Assembly (NCBI GenBank): GCA_963402885.1
Contig: OY727094.1
Coordinates: forward strand, 27,468,501-27,532,500
Reading direction: 5' to 3'
DNA: 64,000 nucleotides
DNA from: Antedon bifida
Taxonomy: Eukaryota; Echinodermata; Crinoidea; Comatulida; Antedonidae
Part shown: piece by piece, positions 48,701 to 58,616 of the stretch
How the letters are laid out: every line of letters starts with the position of its first letter
Numbering within the stretch: position 1 is the stretch's first letter
The notes under the pieces: model-generated
What the model was told of the DNA's origin: nothing
Databases searched by the model: none
Seen by the model: only the letters and a program-made list of their open reading frames with translations
Made by a program: the position numbers and the translations under genes

Positions 48701-51700
48701 CTTTTTATCTAACTTTATAAGCTTTCCCATTCACAAGGCTTATTGGAAGCTGGTTGACCCTTGAACAACTACAAAAGTTATTTACAATATGTTGATGTTT
48801 AAATAATGTTTTTTATTTTTTAGGATGTAGAAGAATTGGTTTTTGTAGATAGTGATGATGATGAAGATAATGATGAATTTCCTAACAACTCCGGAGCTCT
48901 TAAAAAATCGCAAGTCAAGAGTGACGATGAAGAAGAATCGGATGAAGACAGTGATATGGAGAAACAGTTAGAAAAAGAAAAAAACAAACGGAAAAGGAAA
49001 ATGAATGTAAATCAGGATGAGCAAAGGACGTTTAGTGAAAAAAAAATGAGAAAAGGCAAGGATAAAATAAAATCTGTAAAAGATATTAGATCGAAGGAAG
49101 AACATAAAAAGAAAAATATAACAAAAGCAGAAGAAGAGGATGAAGATGATACAGATAGTGAAGATGATATTGAAGATAGAGAGATAAAAGAAGGAATAGA
49201 ATCTGAAGAAAGTGATGGTGAAGGAATGGATTCTGAAGAAGAAAGTTTGAACGAATTTGGTACAGGTAATAATTATGTTCATTACCTTATATTATTTATG
49301 AAGAAAATTGTATTTCAAAACTACAATACTCAACAAGAGTCTATATCTAAAGGGTTGTAGATCAAGGATTGTATATTTATCATTATGTTATTCTGTCTTA
49401 TATGTTGTTATATTGTGGAAATAAATATGATATTGAATTCAAAGTGACATTTATTTACTTTCAAAAAAAGACAGTTAACAAGATGTAGGTAAAAAAATAA
49501 ACGATAACAGTTGAAGAAGGCATGTTTAAAAAAACAGAATGCTTGTGGTAAACATAACTATATGAAAAACATTGATATAGGTCACCTACGATGGAAAGAT
49601 GACATGGTTCAACGAGCAGCAGATGCTTTCCTTCAACGTCAGAAGGACACCCCCAACCTAAGAAAATTGGTGTATGGTGTTGGTGAGTATGCCTAAATAG
49701 TACATTGTGCATCTCTACAATAATAGTGGTTTTGTGTTTATAGTCAATGAGGAATAATATTTATAATGAGATTGTGTAACAACCAATCAATGAAGCTTAT
49801 ATCTCGTTAAACTGAGACTAACCTGAACACATGCTCATGACCACTTTGTTAGTGCTATTGACATTCATATGTACTTTGATATGCTGCTGCTACCTCTGCT
49901 GAGCTTATTACCTGTCAATATCAAGCATACATCCATCTCATTAATTGTTAACCATGAACAAACTACACTACATGTTTATATAGAGACAGAGCTTGTACTG
50001 GTGCTATTGTTTTTTCGAGCCCACTTTGCTCAAAGCTTGGAGCTTCGTTGCTCACCAAGCAAACGGAATGGCTTGCCCAAAATGGTGTTTACTGGACCAT
50101 CTATGTAGAACCAAGGCAAGATGCTGAGTCCCGGAGATCAAAGGGTTTACCTGTGGCTGCGACACGATCAGTTCCACGCCCTTAACAGACACCGCGCCCC
50201 GTGGAGAATATAGTAGTAACAGTACTGTTGGTATTTGTCGCAGCCAGACATAAGATCAAAGGACTGTTACAAGTTCCTATCTTGGCAAGGGGAGCTCAGT
50301 GTCCTGTTGTTAGATTGCCTTGGTAGAACTGTTATGATAGTTTGGTTGTTCTTTATTTGTAGACGATACAGAAAATGATTCTGATGATGAGGAAGAGCTG
50401 GGTGGATTGTTTACAGTTTCAAGAAAATCTACTGATGAAAAGAAACAACGAAAAGGAATGAATGATTTTGATAGTTCAGTCTTCCCAGTAGATGTAGTTA
50501 GAGATTGGACCAATGAAGAGGTTTTTAAATGTTTAACTTCATTAATTTTCTGTTTTGTTGAAAAAATAAAAGAAGACATACAATAGACATATGTTTATGC
50601 ACAAAATGATATTTCTTTTATAATGATACATTATTCACATCATTGCAGTACGCTATATAAAGAAAATATACAGTAAATAAAGAATAATGCAAATTTGAAA
50701 TATTTAGACAAATAAAACCAATTAAAAAACAAAGTAAAAAGACAGAATACCAGTTAATGATGACATCATGAACATTGAGATTGAACTTTCAAATCTATGA
50801 TTGTTTTCCCTATTAGTCTGAAACTGGTTAAAAAGTATCGGTCAAATCTTCATTTAATTTTATAAAGCAACTATGACATGTTGGCAATGTTGTACTTCAA
50901 AAGCAATAGTACAGTATAAAAAAAATATATTCCAAATGCGAAAAGATTTTGTTTTTCTTGCATGAAAAAAATACTATTGAATGACCGTTCAATAGTGTAT
51001 ACTTTTGCATGCCATGTGACAGGAATTGAGGTGTTATATAATAGAATTTAGTATGCATAATGAAAAAAGTAAAGTTGCTGTAAGTGGTGGATTTGTTTCT
51101 GCTGCTGTTTTTTTTTTGTATTACCAAAAACAACACATAATTTACACATTTTCTTGATATAGCTGAAGGAGATGATTGCTGATTGTTTTGTTACTGGAAA
51201 ATGGTCTGCAGATGAAGATGCCAAGACCTTGCTGGATCAAGATGGTAAGTAGACTAGTTAAATGTTGTTGATCCACTGTACATACATTCCCAAAATATGC
51301 AGGATAAATACCCTGTGCATGAATATGCAAATATTGAATGTTTATGAGTGAAATGGTACAAATAAGTTCAGGAGATGAATTATAACACATTTTCATCTTT
51401 AACCAAATTTAATTATTTGTAAAATTTAACGAATATAAAACATATTTTATATAAGCATATATATAGGTAGGCCAAGGCCTAAACCATTTGAACAAAGATG
51501 AACGAACAAAACAAAATTGCAATACTCGATTTACATAAAAGATGCACAATTGAATGTGCTACATCACATTTAGTTTTATGTCATGTTACCCACAATCGTC
51601 CAATCAAAAGACAAGAATCTGCTGTAATTATGAGAAATTGATGTATTTTTGACTTAAAATTATTTAGATGAGGTTTATGGAGACTTTGAAGATTTAGAGA

Positions 51701-54700
51701 CTGGTATTGTTCACAAAGCAAAGACAACTGGAAGTGATGATGATGATGAAGAAGAAGAAAATGATGATGGTGATGACGAGAAAGAGGATGGGGAAGAAGA
51801 CCAGAAGAAAGAAATGACAAAGCGGGAGAAGTTTTTGGAAAAGAAGAAAAAGCTTAAGGAAGCTTTTGATGCTGCGTACGATAATGCAGACGGCGGGTCT
51901 TCATACTATGATGATCTGAAACAACAGATGAACCAACAAGCAGAGGTGTGTACATTATCATTGCTGTTTCTATTGAGAGGAGTACTTTAAATGTAGTATT
52001 ATCTATGCAGTGTAAAGGGCAATTTACACAGACAAGCGGAAAACCGCATAGCTTGCCCCATGTATAATCTGTATCTATTCTGAGCGGATTTCTGTGCATC
52101 TGCCCGGTCGCTCCACGTTCTATATAAATGGTTATAAGAAATAACATAGATTGCACATTTTTGTTTTCTGCTTACCATTACCGCTTACAGTTACCACTCG
52201 TCTGTGTAAAATGGCCTTAACTGTACTCTCATGAATGATTGCTTGAATTGATTAACCTCATAAAAGCTATGATGGGGCACCGTTTTGAAGATACTAACAT
52301 GTATAATACCACCAATTACGAGTGAGAATTGGAATAATAAAGCATTTAATGAAAAGGCAGACCATCTTAAATTTTACATGACATGTAATGTCTTTCGAGA
52401 ATTCTATCAACGCCTAGAGTACTTATATACCTACTACACAGTTGTATTTAGGCAATAATTAGCATAATAAAGCAGGAGGTAAGCAGACAACATAACAATC
52501 ATATTGCAAGCGTGATGCCTATGTTAGATAAGATACTATATTGAAAATGACATTTCCTACTGTACTGAAGTTTTAAAAAGAGTAAAGTATTCCCACAGAT
52601 TAACATAGAATAAGTAAGAAAAAAATCTGTCTAGCTCGCATCAGAAGGCAAAGAACATCCGATCAATTATTCAAGATTTATTTTGTTTTGTTTGCAGTTG
52701 AATCGGAAAGAGTTTGAAGATATGGATGATGATATTAGAACACAGTACGAAGGCTTTCGGCCAGGAATGTATGTGCGTGTTGAGGTGAGTATTACATCCT
52801 ATTTTCACTTGGTACACTTATTTCCGCAATTACAATAGTCATGTTTATTAATAAATATCAAGCATGTAACATGCGGAAAAAATATTATCTTTATGTTGTA
52901 TTAGTCAATGATGAACAAAAAAGTTTAAACCTGACATTGTATTAACAACAATCAATGGAGCTTATCTTGTTAACCTGAGACTAATTTCAGCATCAAGTTT
53001 GCTTTCATTGGCTTGCCCTTGTAAAAGTCAGAATAATCTAATTTTGTAATTACCATTTTTAGGTGGCTAACATGCCATGTGAATTTGTAAACAATTTTGA
53101 TCCTGCATATCCTATGGTCATTGGTGGACTACTAAGTAGTGAGGAGAATATTGGCTATGTACAGGTATTTTTATTGTTTCACTTTTATATACGTTTGAAG
53201 TGCAGTATGGAGAGCCAATTTGATAGTGCTCAGCACTCATGGCAATCCTCAAGGTGCTGCACCGCTTTCATGTTTATACGTTGTTATTTGTGCCTGAAAA
53301 TTGAATAAAATAAAAATGTTAAAAATAAAATAATGTTTGAACTTTGACATTATAATTACTAGTCTATCGATGATGTTTATCAAAAGTTGATAGGACTGAA
53401 GATGTCAATTTTTTTACAGTGTAGACATCCTTACTCAGCTGAGATAGACTAGAAATATTTATTTATATATGAATGTTGATTTAAAGGGGAAGTGAAGGTT
53501 TAGAATTTCTTATTGTTTAATATGAAATGAAACCTGGAATCCCCCTTTAAGAAAATTACATGAAATAATGTAAATGTAAATATTTTTTTGTTTTAAATGC
53601 ATTTTTGACAATTTATTCCTCTTACAGATGCGAATAAAGAAACATCGTTGGTATCCAAAGATTCTCAAGACTCGTGACCCGTTAATTTTCTCATTAGGGT
53701 GGCGTCGTTTTCAGACTATTCCATTATTTTCAATCGAGGATCACAACGGTCGACGGCGTCTGTTGAAGTATACCCCGGAACATATGCACTGCATGGCAAC
53801 CATCTGGGGTATGTTTCTTGCTTATTTACAGCTAGTTTTATATTGTATGGGACAATGTCTTTATTTGGAAATGGGTAATATATTTACTATACAGCCAGTC
53901 CTCAAAAGTAACCCCATCTGCATTCAGTGGGTGGGCTACTAGCACAATGCAATTTCTTGAATTTGATATTCTTTCAGTCAATGAGGAAAAACATTAAAAC
54001 CTAGAATGTATATTGCATTCATTGAGGCTTATCTCGTTAACCTGAGACTGGTAGAAAATGAAGTATTTATTCCTTTCTAGAAAAATACAAGATACACAAG
54101 GCACAATTCTCTATGAGGCCAATGTCACCCTGTCATTCTATAAAATACAAAATAGCCCCACTAGAGCAATGTTCACTTTTCTATTATAAAATACATCATT
54201 TTCATTTAATTTTATTTCACTTTACTAATAACTTAAATAAAGTGGAGGAGCCTAAATGAAAGCATTGCTTGTAATGAATACACACCTCAAAACAAAAAAA
54301 TAATAAATACTATTACGTAATTAGGAACTCAAAAAACAACAAAAGACTTCATATTAATGATTTTTTTAAAAATCCATTTATCTTTAAGATAAGATAAATA
54401 TCAAAATATGTAAATAATAAAATAAACTACTATTTCTATTTTCCAATTATCTTCACTTCACAGGACCAATCACCCCACAAGGAACAGGTTTCTTGGCATT
54501 ACAGACAGTTGCTGGTAGAATGGTATGTAAAAGACCTTACAATCAAGATTGTACAATTGTTTGATCATGCAATCAATGATGTTTAAAAAATAAAGTTGAT
54601 AGGACTGAATATTTATGTGGACATTATTATTCAGCTGAGATTGCTAACTGATCAAACAATTATTTTCATTAATTACCATTAGGTTCTGATTTTTAGGGAT

Positions 54701-57700
54701 CCAACGCAATGAGTACAAACATTCAATTATCATATTTTGAAGCCCTTTTATGTACAATTTCATTAAAAACTGTGGTGCGGTTTTATTGCTAGCACCAGGC
54801 TGGAAGATAAGGAGTATGGGGTTCGCCCCAGCAAACAACATTATGTAATAAGGCTGACATGGTTTTGCTGGTAGAAAAACATTTTCTTGTACAAAATTAG
54901 CTTGTGCACAAAAAATCCGACTCATGTTTTTAAAGAGTAGAGGGAAACCCCAGTCTACTATACTATCAATAGGTGTCTAAAAATGTGTAATCTTGATATC
55001 CCCTTTAACTAATATAACTATTTCAACCTTTTGATGAATCTGTATTAAATGTTCTAGCCTGGCTTTCGTATAGCTGCCACTGGAGCTGTCACCGACATTG
55101 ACAAATCACTACACATTGTAAAGAAGTTGAAACTGATTGGTACACCAATCAAGATTCACAAGAACACTGCATTTATTAAGGTTGGTTATTGTCATCCTAG
55201 AATTTTTTGGAAGAAAGTTAAAAATGAGATTAAAATTGGGTTGGTCCCACCCAATATATCTCATAATGTTTGTAACTGGGTAGATTACAATAAATTAGCC
55301 AGTCAGCTTAAGCTTTTCAAATTAAATTCATAGCATAAAATAAAATTCATAGTGTTTAAAGCTTAGGGTCAAATGTCACAAAATTCTGACTGGGTTCATG
55401 TTCTATTCAACATAGTATCTCTAGTTTTGTCTAATATTCAAATTATTATTTTCTTTAGGGCATGTTTAACACAACATTAGAGGTGGCAAGATTTGAGGGT
55501 GCCTCAGTCAAAACGGTTAGCGGCATTAGAGGGCAGATCAAGAAAGCTATAAAGACACCTGAGGGCGCTTTCCGTGCTTCATTTGAAGACAAAATTCTAA
55601 AAAGTGGTATGTTGATTATGTAAATAGTATTGTTGTTTTCCAGGATACTATTGTATAATTAGTGTCTCAAACGAGTCATTAATAGTGCTTTAATTCAGGT
55701 ATTATTATTTAAACCATGTTACAGCCTTTATACAGTCAAGTCAATACCTACACCTTTGGGGTGGCCTAATATGTCTGGTTTTCAGGAAAGTCTGGTATTC
55801 AGAATATGTTTTTAATGGTAAAAAATAATTTGGGACCTTTTGGACCTTGAGAAAAGTCTTGTTTTGGGAGGGTTTCTGGTTTTCAAAGAGTCCAGTATTC
55901 GAAGGGTTGACTGTATAAAGATTATAATTTTATCACATTCATTGTGAGGTATGCACGAATAACAAACATTATTTTCTGAAATTGGAGAGAGGCAACAGAA
56001 CAACATTTCTGAACTAAAAGATTATATTATGTATTATGATATCTTTTTGTAGACATTATATTCCTGCGTGGTTGGATACCAGTATTCATGCCAAAGTTTT
56101 ACAACCCGGTACAGACACTGTTACTACCAAAAGGCGAGAAGGACAATTGGACTGGGATGAGAACTGTAGGACAATTAAGGAAAGACAACAACATGTCTGT
56201 ACCAGTCAATAAGGATTCATTATACAAAGTAAGCATTCTCCATTTCACATTCTCTGCACCCTTGTTTGGTACAATGTAATAAGTCAAGACTGTACAATTG
56301 TTTGATCATATGCAATTAATGATGTTTAAAAAATAAAGTTGATAGGACTGAATATTCATGTAGACATTGTTATTCAGCTGAGATTGCTAACTGATCAAAC
56401 AATTATTTTCATTGGTTACCATTAGGTTCTGATTTTTAGGGATCCAACACAATAAGTACAAACATTCAGTTATCAAATTTTGAAGCCCTTTTATGTAAAA
56501 TTGTATTAAAAACTGTGGTGCGGTTTTATTGCTAGCACCAAGCTGGAAGATAAGGAGTATGGGGTTCGCCCCAGCAAACAATATTATGTAACAAGGCTGA
56601 CATGGTTTTGCTGAACAATGTGAAAGTCTATTGTGCATTGTTGGAACAAAGTAGTTGCAGAATTATCTTGATCAACATAATGTTGTTTAATTGCTATAGT
56701 GCTGGGGCGAACCCCATACTTTTTATTCTCCAGTCTGGTGCTGGCAATAAAACCGCACATGAAATTGTTGAAATTGTTCATAATAAGACCGAACAATGTA
56801 ATAACTGAATGTTTGTATGTATTTTTTGGGATCCCTGAAAATCGGCATTACAATGATATTTTTTGAATTCCCAAGTGGTGACTAAGAAATCATATTCTAA
56901 TCAACGTTCTAATGTATATGGGCTTCTTTTCTAGGTTTGACGGTATGCAACATTTCTGCCAGTAGTTTTAAAAAAAATGAAATGTTGCTTATTTGATTAT
57001 TTGATTATTTTTTAAAATCTAATTATTTTATATTAATGTCTTTACTTCAGCCAATTGAAAGAAAACCAAAGGTGTTTAGGGAGTTGCGTATTCCAAGAGA
57101 GTTACAGAGGGCGCTGCCTTTCAAGGACAAACCACAAGAGAAATTCAAACGTAAAAAGAATGCAATTAGCCGAATGAGAGCTGTAGTTAGAGAGCCAGAG
57201 GAGAGACAGGTGAGATACTAAAATGAAAGCCATACATGGCTAGCGTTTGTGCGCTTTTGATGGTTATCAGGGAGTTGGTAAGCGTTGGATGAGGGCAATT
57301 CAAACTAAGCACTGTCCAGTTGCATGCCCTAATCTCACATCCACCATTTTCTAGGAGCGATAAATTAAATATTCAATTCAAAACGTCAAGAATACTCCCA
57401 AAATACATACAAAACATTCTTCTAAGACATTTACAAGAGTAACTAAATTAACCGAATCGGTTAACAACAAATTATTGCTAGCCATGATTAACAAAAAATC
57501 CCCATTTTTTTAATACTAAAGGCTGCAGCACTGGTACATCAAATGACTACACTCTACAATGAAAGGAAACGTCAAGAGAGAAGCCGAATGGCAGCCAGGG
57601 TAGAAGAACATAAAAAGAAGGTAAGTTAAGTAAATATTTTGACGAACATAGTGTGTCATACCTATACTTGACCTGGTATCACTATCTATGCCAACAAGAC

Positions 57701-58616
57701 AGTGTCATATGTTTTGCCACATCAATTTTAACTGCAAAAAAATATCCAGTTGACTAGTTTCAGCTGCATGTTTGAGCATCTATGAAGCATTCAACATATC
57801 ACTACCATATTTGGGCATATCACTACCATATTTTAGCACATCACACTTTTTTTGTCAAACTAGTTTAATAGTGTAGACAGAGTGCGCTCTGGTTTATGCC
57901 CATCACAATTAAGGGATAGGCTATAACTTCTATTATGCCTTTATAATAAAATAATTTTGCTTGGCCAAAGCAATCATTTATGAGAGACAACAAGACAAGC
58001 ATTGCTTCTGTTCTTCAAATCCATGCAAATGCACTTAATGTTAAGCTTCCTTGTCCATTATTGGCATTTAATTTGGTGATGTAGGTCTAGGTAAGCGAAT
58101 CATTTATGCTAGCTACCTAGATAGGCTAGGGTACTAGGCTTAGATTAGTTACTAAGCCTAGCTAAGTTACTAAGCCTGTCTAGATAACAACCTTGTGGTT
58201 ACTTTTAGTTGTTGGCCTCATGACAATTAGGTCGGTTGCAATGGGTGATTTGGCATCTATATTTACATAAACACAATGTTACTAACAGTGTAAAAATATA
58301 TAGTGTTAGGGTAAGCCTAGTCATGCACTAGACACAAAAAAGAGTTGCTTTACTTTATATGACGATATTGTATTTGCACATTAGGAAAGACTTATGGCAT
58401 AAATATAATGGTTTTATCTTATCTATTAATCCCAATTTAATATGATTTTTTTTGGTATAAATTATTTAAACAATTTAGGAAAACAAATAATCAAGGTCTT
58501 TTTAAAACTTTTTTTTTAAGATGTCTGTTTTAGAAGAGAAGAAAGATGAAAGACAGAAGAAAGCAAAACGAGAAATATATAAACTTTTAGGAAAGATGAA
58601 GAAGAAAGCAAAATAA
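42751..58616 (+). CDS. BMS1: Ribosome biogenesis GTPase BMS1, complete
   Basis: GTPase of the nucleolar small-subunit processome, partner of RCL1 in 18S pre-rRNA processing. The 24 exons are: 42751-42923, 43454-43644, 43906-43985, 44398-44586, 45105-45247, 46031-46152, 46736-46932, 47604-47864, 48157-48255, 48824-49265, 49581-49682, 50363-50520, 51163-51244, 51668-51945, 52698-52784, 53063-53164, 53628-53808, 54464-54522, 55058-55180, 55459-55606, 56053-56228, 57051-57209, 57522-57620, 58521-58616. They join in frame to 1,248 residues (human protein about 1,280). Seen: basic N-terminus, P-loop GPPKVGKST (about 88-96), [17 protein letters not shown] (183-186), AARP2CN region, long acidic Asp/Glu-rich middle, then the conserved C-terminal domain with [29 protein letters not shown], and a lysine-rich tail. 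The first of two adjacent ATGs is chosen. Three donors are weak (GTTGGT after exons 8 and 19, GTTTTT after exon 12). At least eleven introns hold snoRNA-like sequences. Confidence 0.97.
45418..45496 (+). ncRNA. Box C/D snoRNA-like, BMS1 intron 5 (family I, variant)
   Basis: Terminal stem CCAATC/GATTGG, C box ATGAGGA, D box CTGA. The guide before D is TTTCCCTAATAGT, one base different from the TTCCCTATTAGT of the other family members, at the position that would face the modified nucleotide. It may be a decayed or retargeted copy. Confidence 0.6.
46168..46346. mobile_element. MITE with TCAGGCCTTGTCTTTT ends, BMS1 intron 6
   Basis: GTCAGGCCTTGTCTTTTA on the left and AAAAGACAAGGCCTGAT on the right are inverted repeats flanked by TTA. 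The interior (GTGCAATTT-ACA) also shows partial self-complementarity. Non-coding. Confidence 0.75.
47017..47095 (+). ncRNA. Box C/D snoRNA, BMS1 intron 7 (family I)
   Basis: Terminal stem CCAATC/GATTGG, C box ATGATGA (47,024-47,030) and D box CTGA. The guide before D includes TTTCCCTATTAG, complementary to 28S rRNA CUAAUAGGGAA. Size 79 nt, sense strand of the host intron. Confidence 0.75.
47236..47433 (+). repeat. 17-bp minisatellite, BMS1 intron 7
   Basis: About 11-12 units of AAAATAGAGGTGTCACC with C/A variants (TCCCC in the outer units, TCACC in the central ones). The homogeneous centre and variant edges suggest expansion from the middle. Confidence 0.9.
47977..48053 (+). ncRNA. Box C/D snoRNA, BMS1 intron 8 (family I)
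   Basis: Terminal stem CCAGTC/GATTGG (one G-U pair), C box ATGATGA, D box CTGA. The guide TTTCCCTATTAGT has 12-nt complementarity to 28S ACUAAUAGGGAA. Size 77 nt; it ends 103 nt before the 3' splice site. Confidence 0.78.
48469..48547 (+). ncRNA. Box C/D snoRNA, BMS1 intron 9 (family I)
   Basis: A perfect 7-bp terminal stem CCAGTTT/AAACTGG, C box ATGATGA, D box CTGA and guide TTTTCCCTATTAGT. Its body (CATCATGAACATTGAG and TGAACTTTCAA) is almost the same as the intron 12 copy. Confidence 0.8.
49741..49820 (+). ncRNA. Box C/D snoRNA, BMS1 intron 11 (family II)
   Basis: Terminal stem TAGTC/GACTA, C box ATGAGGA, D box CTGA. The guide ATCTCGTTAA before D is complementary to 28S UUAACGAGAU. Size 80 nt. 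The sequence CAATCAATGAAGC in the middle may hold a C'-like element. Confidence 0.72.
50110..50324. mobile_element. MITE-like repeat with ACCAAGGCAA ends, BMS1 intron 11
   Basis: Ends ACCAAGGCAA and TTGCCTTGGT are perfect inverted repeats. The interior has a strong hairpin GGCTGCGACA/TGTCGCAGCC and repeats AGATCAAAGG on either side of it. A shorter relative lies at 60,152-60,316 in the scramblase intron. Confidence 0.65.
50750..50827 (+). ncRNA. Box C/D snoRNA, BMS1 intron 12 (family I)
   Basis: Terminal stem CCAGTT/AACTGG, C box ATGATGA, D box CTGA, guide TTTTCCCTATTAGT. Size 78 nt. It is nearly identical to the intron 9 copy, including CATCATGAACATTGAG, so one was copied from the other. 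Confidence 0.8.
52014..52218. mobile_element. MITE with GGGCAATTTACACAGAC ends, BMS1 intron 14
   Basis: Left AAAGGGCAATTTACACAGAC and right GTCTGTGTAAAATGGCCT are inverted termini. The interior is non-coding. It is related to the half element at 12,066-12,155 next to the giant palindrome. Confidence 0.72.
52900..52985 (+). ncRNA. Box C/D snoRNA, BMS1 intron 15 (family II)
   Basis: A perfect 7-bp terminal stem ATTAGTC/GACTAAT, C box ATGATGA, possible D' box CTGA (in AACCTGACA), D box CTGA. The guide ATCTTGTTAA differs from the family II guide at one base (T for C), still allowing a G-U pair with 28S. Confidence 0.72.
53359..53452 (+). ncRNA. Box C/D snoRNA, BMS1 intron 16 (family III)
   Basis: A perfect 10-bp terminal stem CTAGTCTATC/GATAGACTAG, C box ATGATGT (one mismatch to consensus), D' box CTGA and D box CTGA. 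The guide before D', AAAGTTGATAGG, is complementary to 18S CCUAUCAACUUU over 12 nt. Size 94 nt. Confidence 0.75.
53974..54051 (+). ncRNA. Box C/D snoRNA, BMS1 intron 17 (family II)
   Basis: Terminal stem TCAGTC/GACTGG with one G-U pair, C box ATGAGGA, D box CTGA, guide ATCTCGTTAA matching 28S UUAACGAGAU. Size 78 nt. Confidence 0.74.
54551..54870 (+). repeat. 320-bp segment of intron 18 duplicated in intron 21
   Basis: This segment holds a family III snoRNA inside a 13-bp outer inverted repeat (AATTGTTTGATCA/TGATCAAACAATT) and a following stretch ending in AAGGCTGACATGGTTTTGCT. A close copy stands at 56,292-56,613 in intron 21. The two differ at scattered bases. Confidence 0.9.
54569..54644 (+). 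ncRNA. Box C/D snoRNA, BMS1 intron 18 (family III)
   Basis: Terminal stem GCAATC/GATTGC, C box ATGATGT, D' CTGA, D CTGA. The D' guide AAAGTTGATAGG is identical to that of the intron 16 copy, whereas the D guide differs, so the 18S-directed D' guide is the conserved part. Confidence 0.74.
55729..55917. mobile_element. MITE with TACAGTCAA ends, BMS1 intron 20
   Basis: TATACAGTCAAGTC on the left and GGGTTGACTGTATA on the right give inverted termini with TA at the edges, typical of pogo/Tigger-like elements of the Tc1/mariner group. The interior carries GGTTTTCAGGAAAGTC-type repeats in both orientations. Non-coding. Confidence 0.72.
56292..56613 (+). repeat. Intron 21 copy of the intron 18 segment
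   Basis: Matches 54,551-54,870. Its 3' part (GTGGTGCGGTTTTATTGC through GGGGTTCGCCCCAGCA, 56,515-56,580) is repeated in inverted, diverged form at about 56,695-56,755, making a foldback that the intron 18 copy lacks. Confidence 0.88.
56312..56387 (+). ncRNA. Box C/D snoRNA, BMS1 intron 21 (family III)
   Basis: Terminal stem GCAATT/GATTGC (one G-U pair), C box ATGATGT, D' CTGA and D CTGA, D' guide AAAGTTGATAGG. Near-identical to the intron 18 copy. Confidence 0.72.
57794..57884 (-). mobile_element. Half copy of the CTGTCTACAC MITE, BMS1 intron 23
   Basis: CATATCACTACCATATTTGG repeats lead into GTCAAACTAGTTTAATAGTG and TAGACAGAG, the right half of the element seen whole at 23,221. The other end is missing. 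Confidence 0.6.

Noticed and set aside
48968-49282. 104-codon minus-strand open frame rich in Phe and Ile
   Set aside because: It is the complement of the acidic, GAA/GAT-rich BMS1 exon 10.
49461-49712. 83-codon minus-strand open frame
   Set aside because: It is the antisense shadow of BMS1 exon 11.
57230-57360. Possible H/ACA RNA in BMS1 intron 22 (GGGCA/TGCCC hairpin followed by CTCACATCC)
   Set aside because: Only one hairpin is convincing and no H box is placed correctly; not enough to call.
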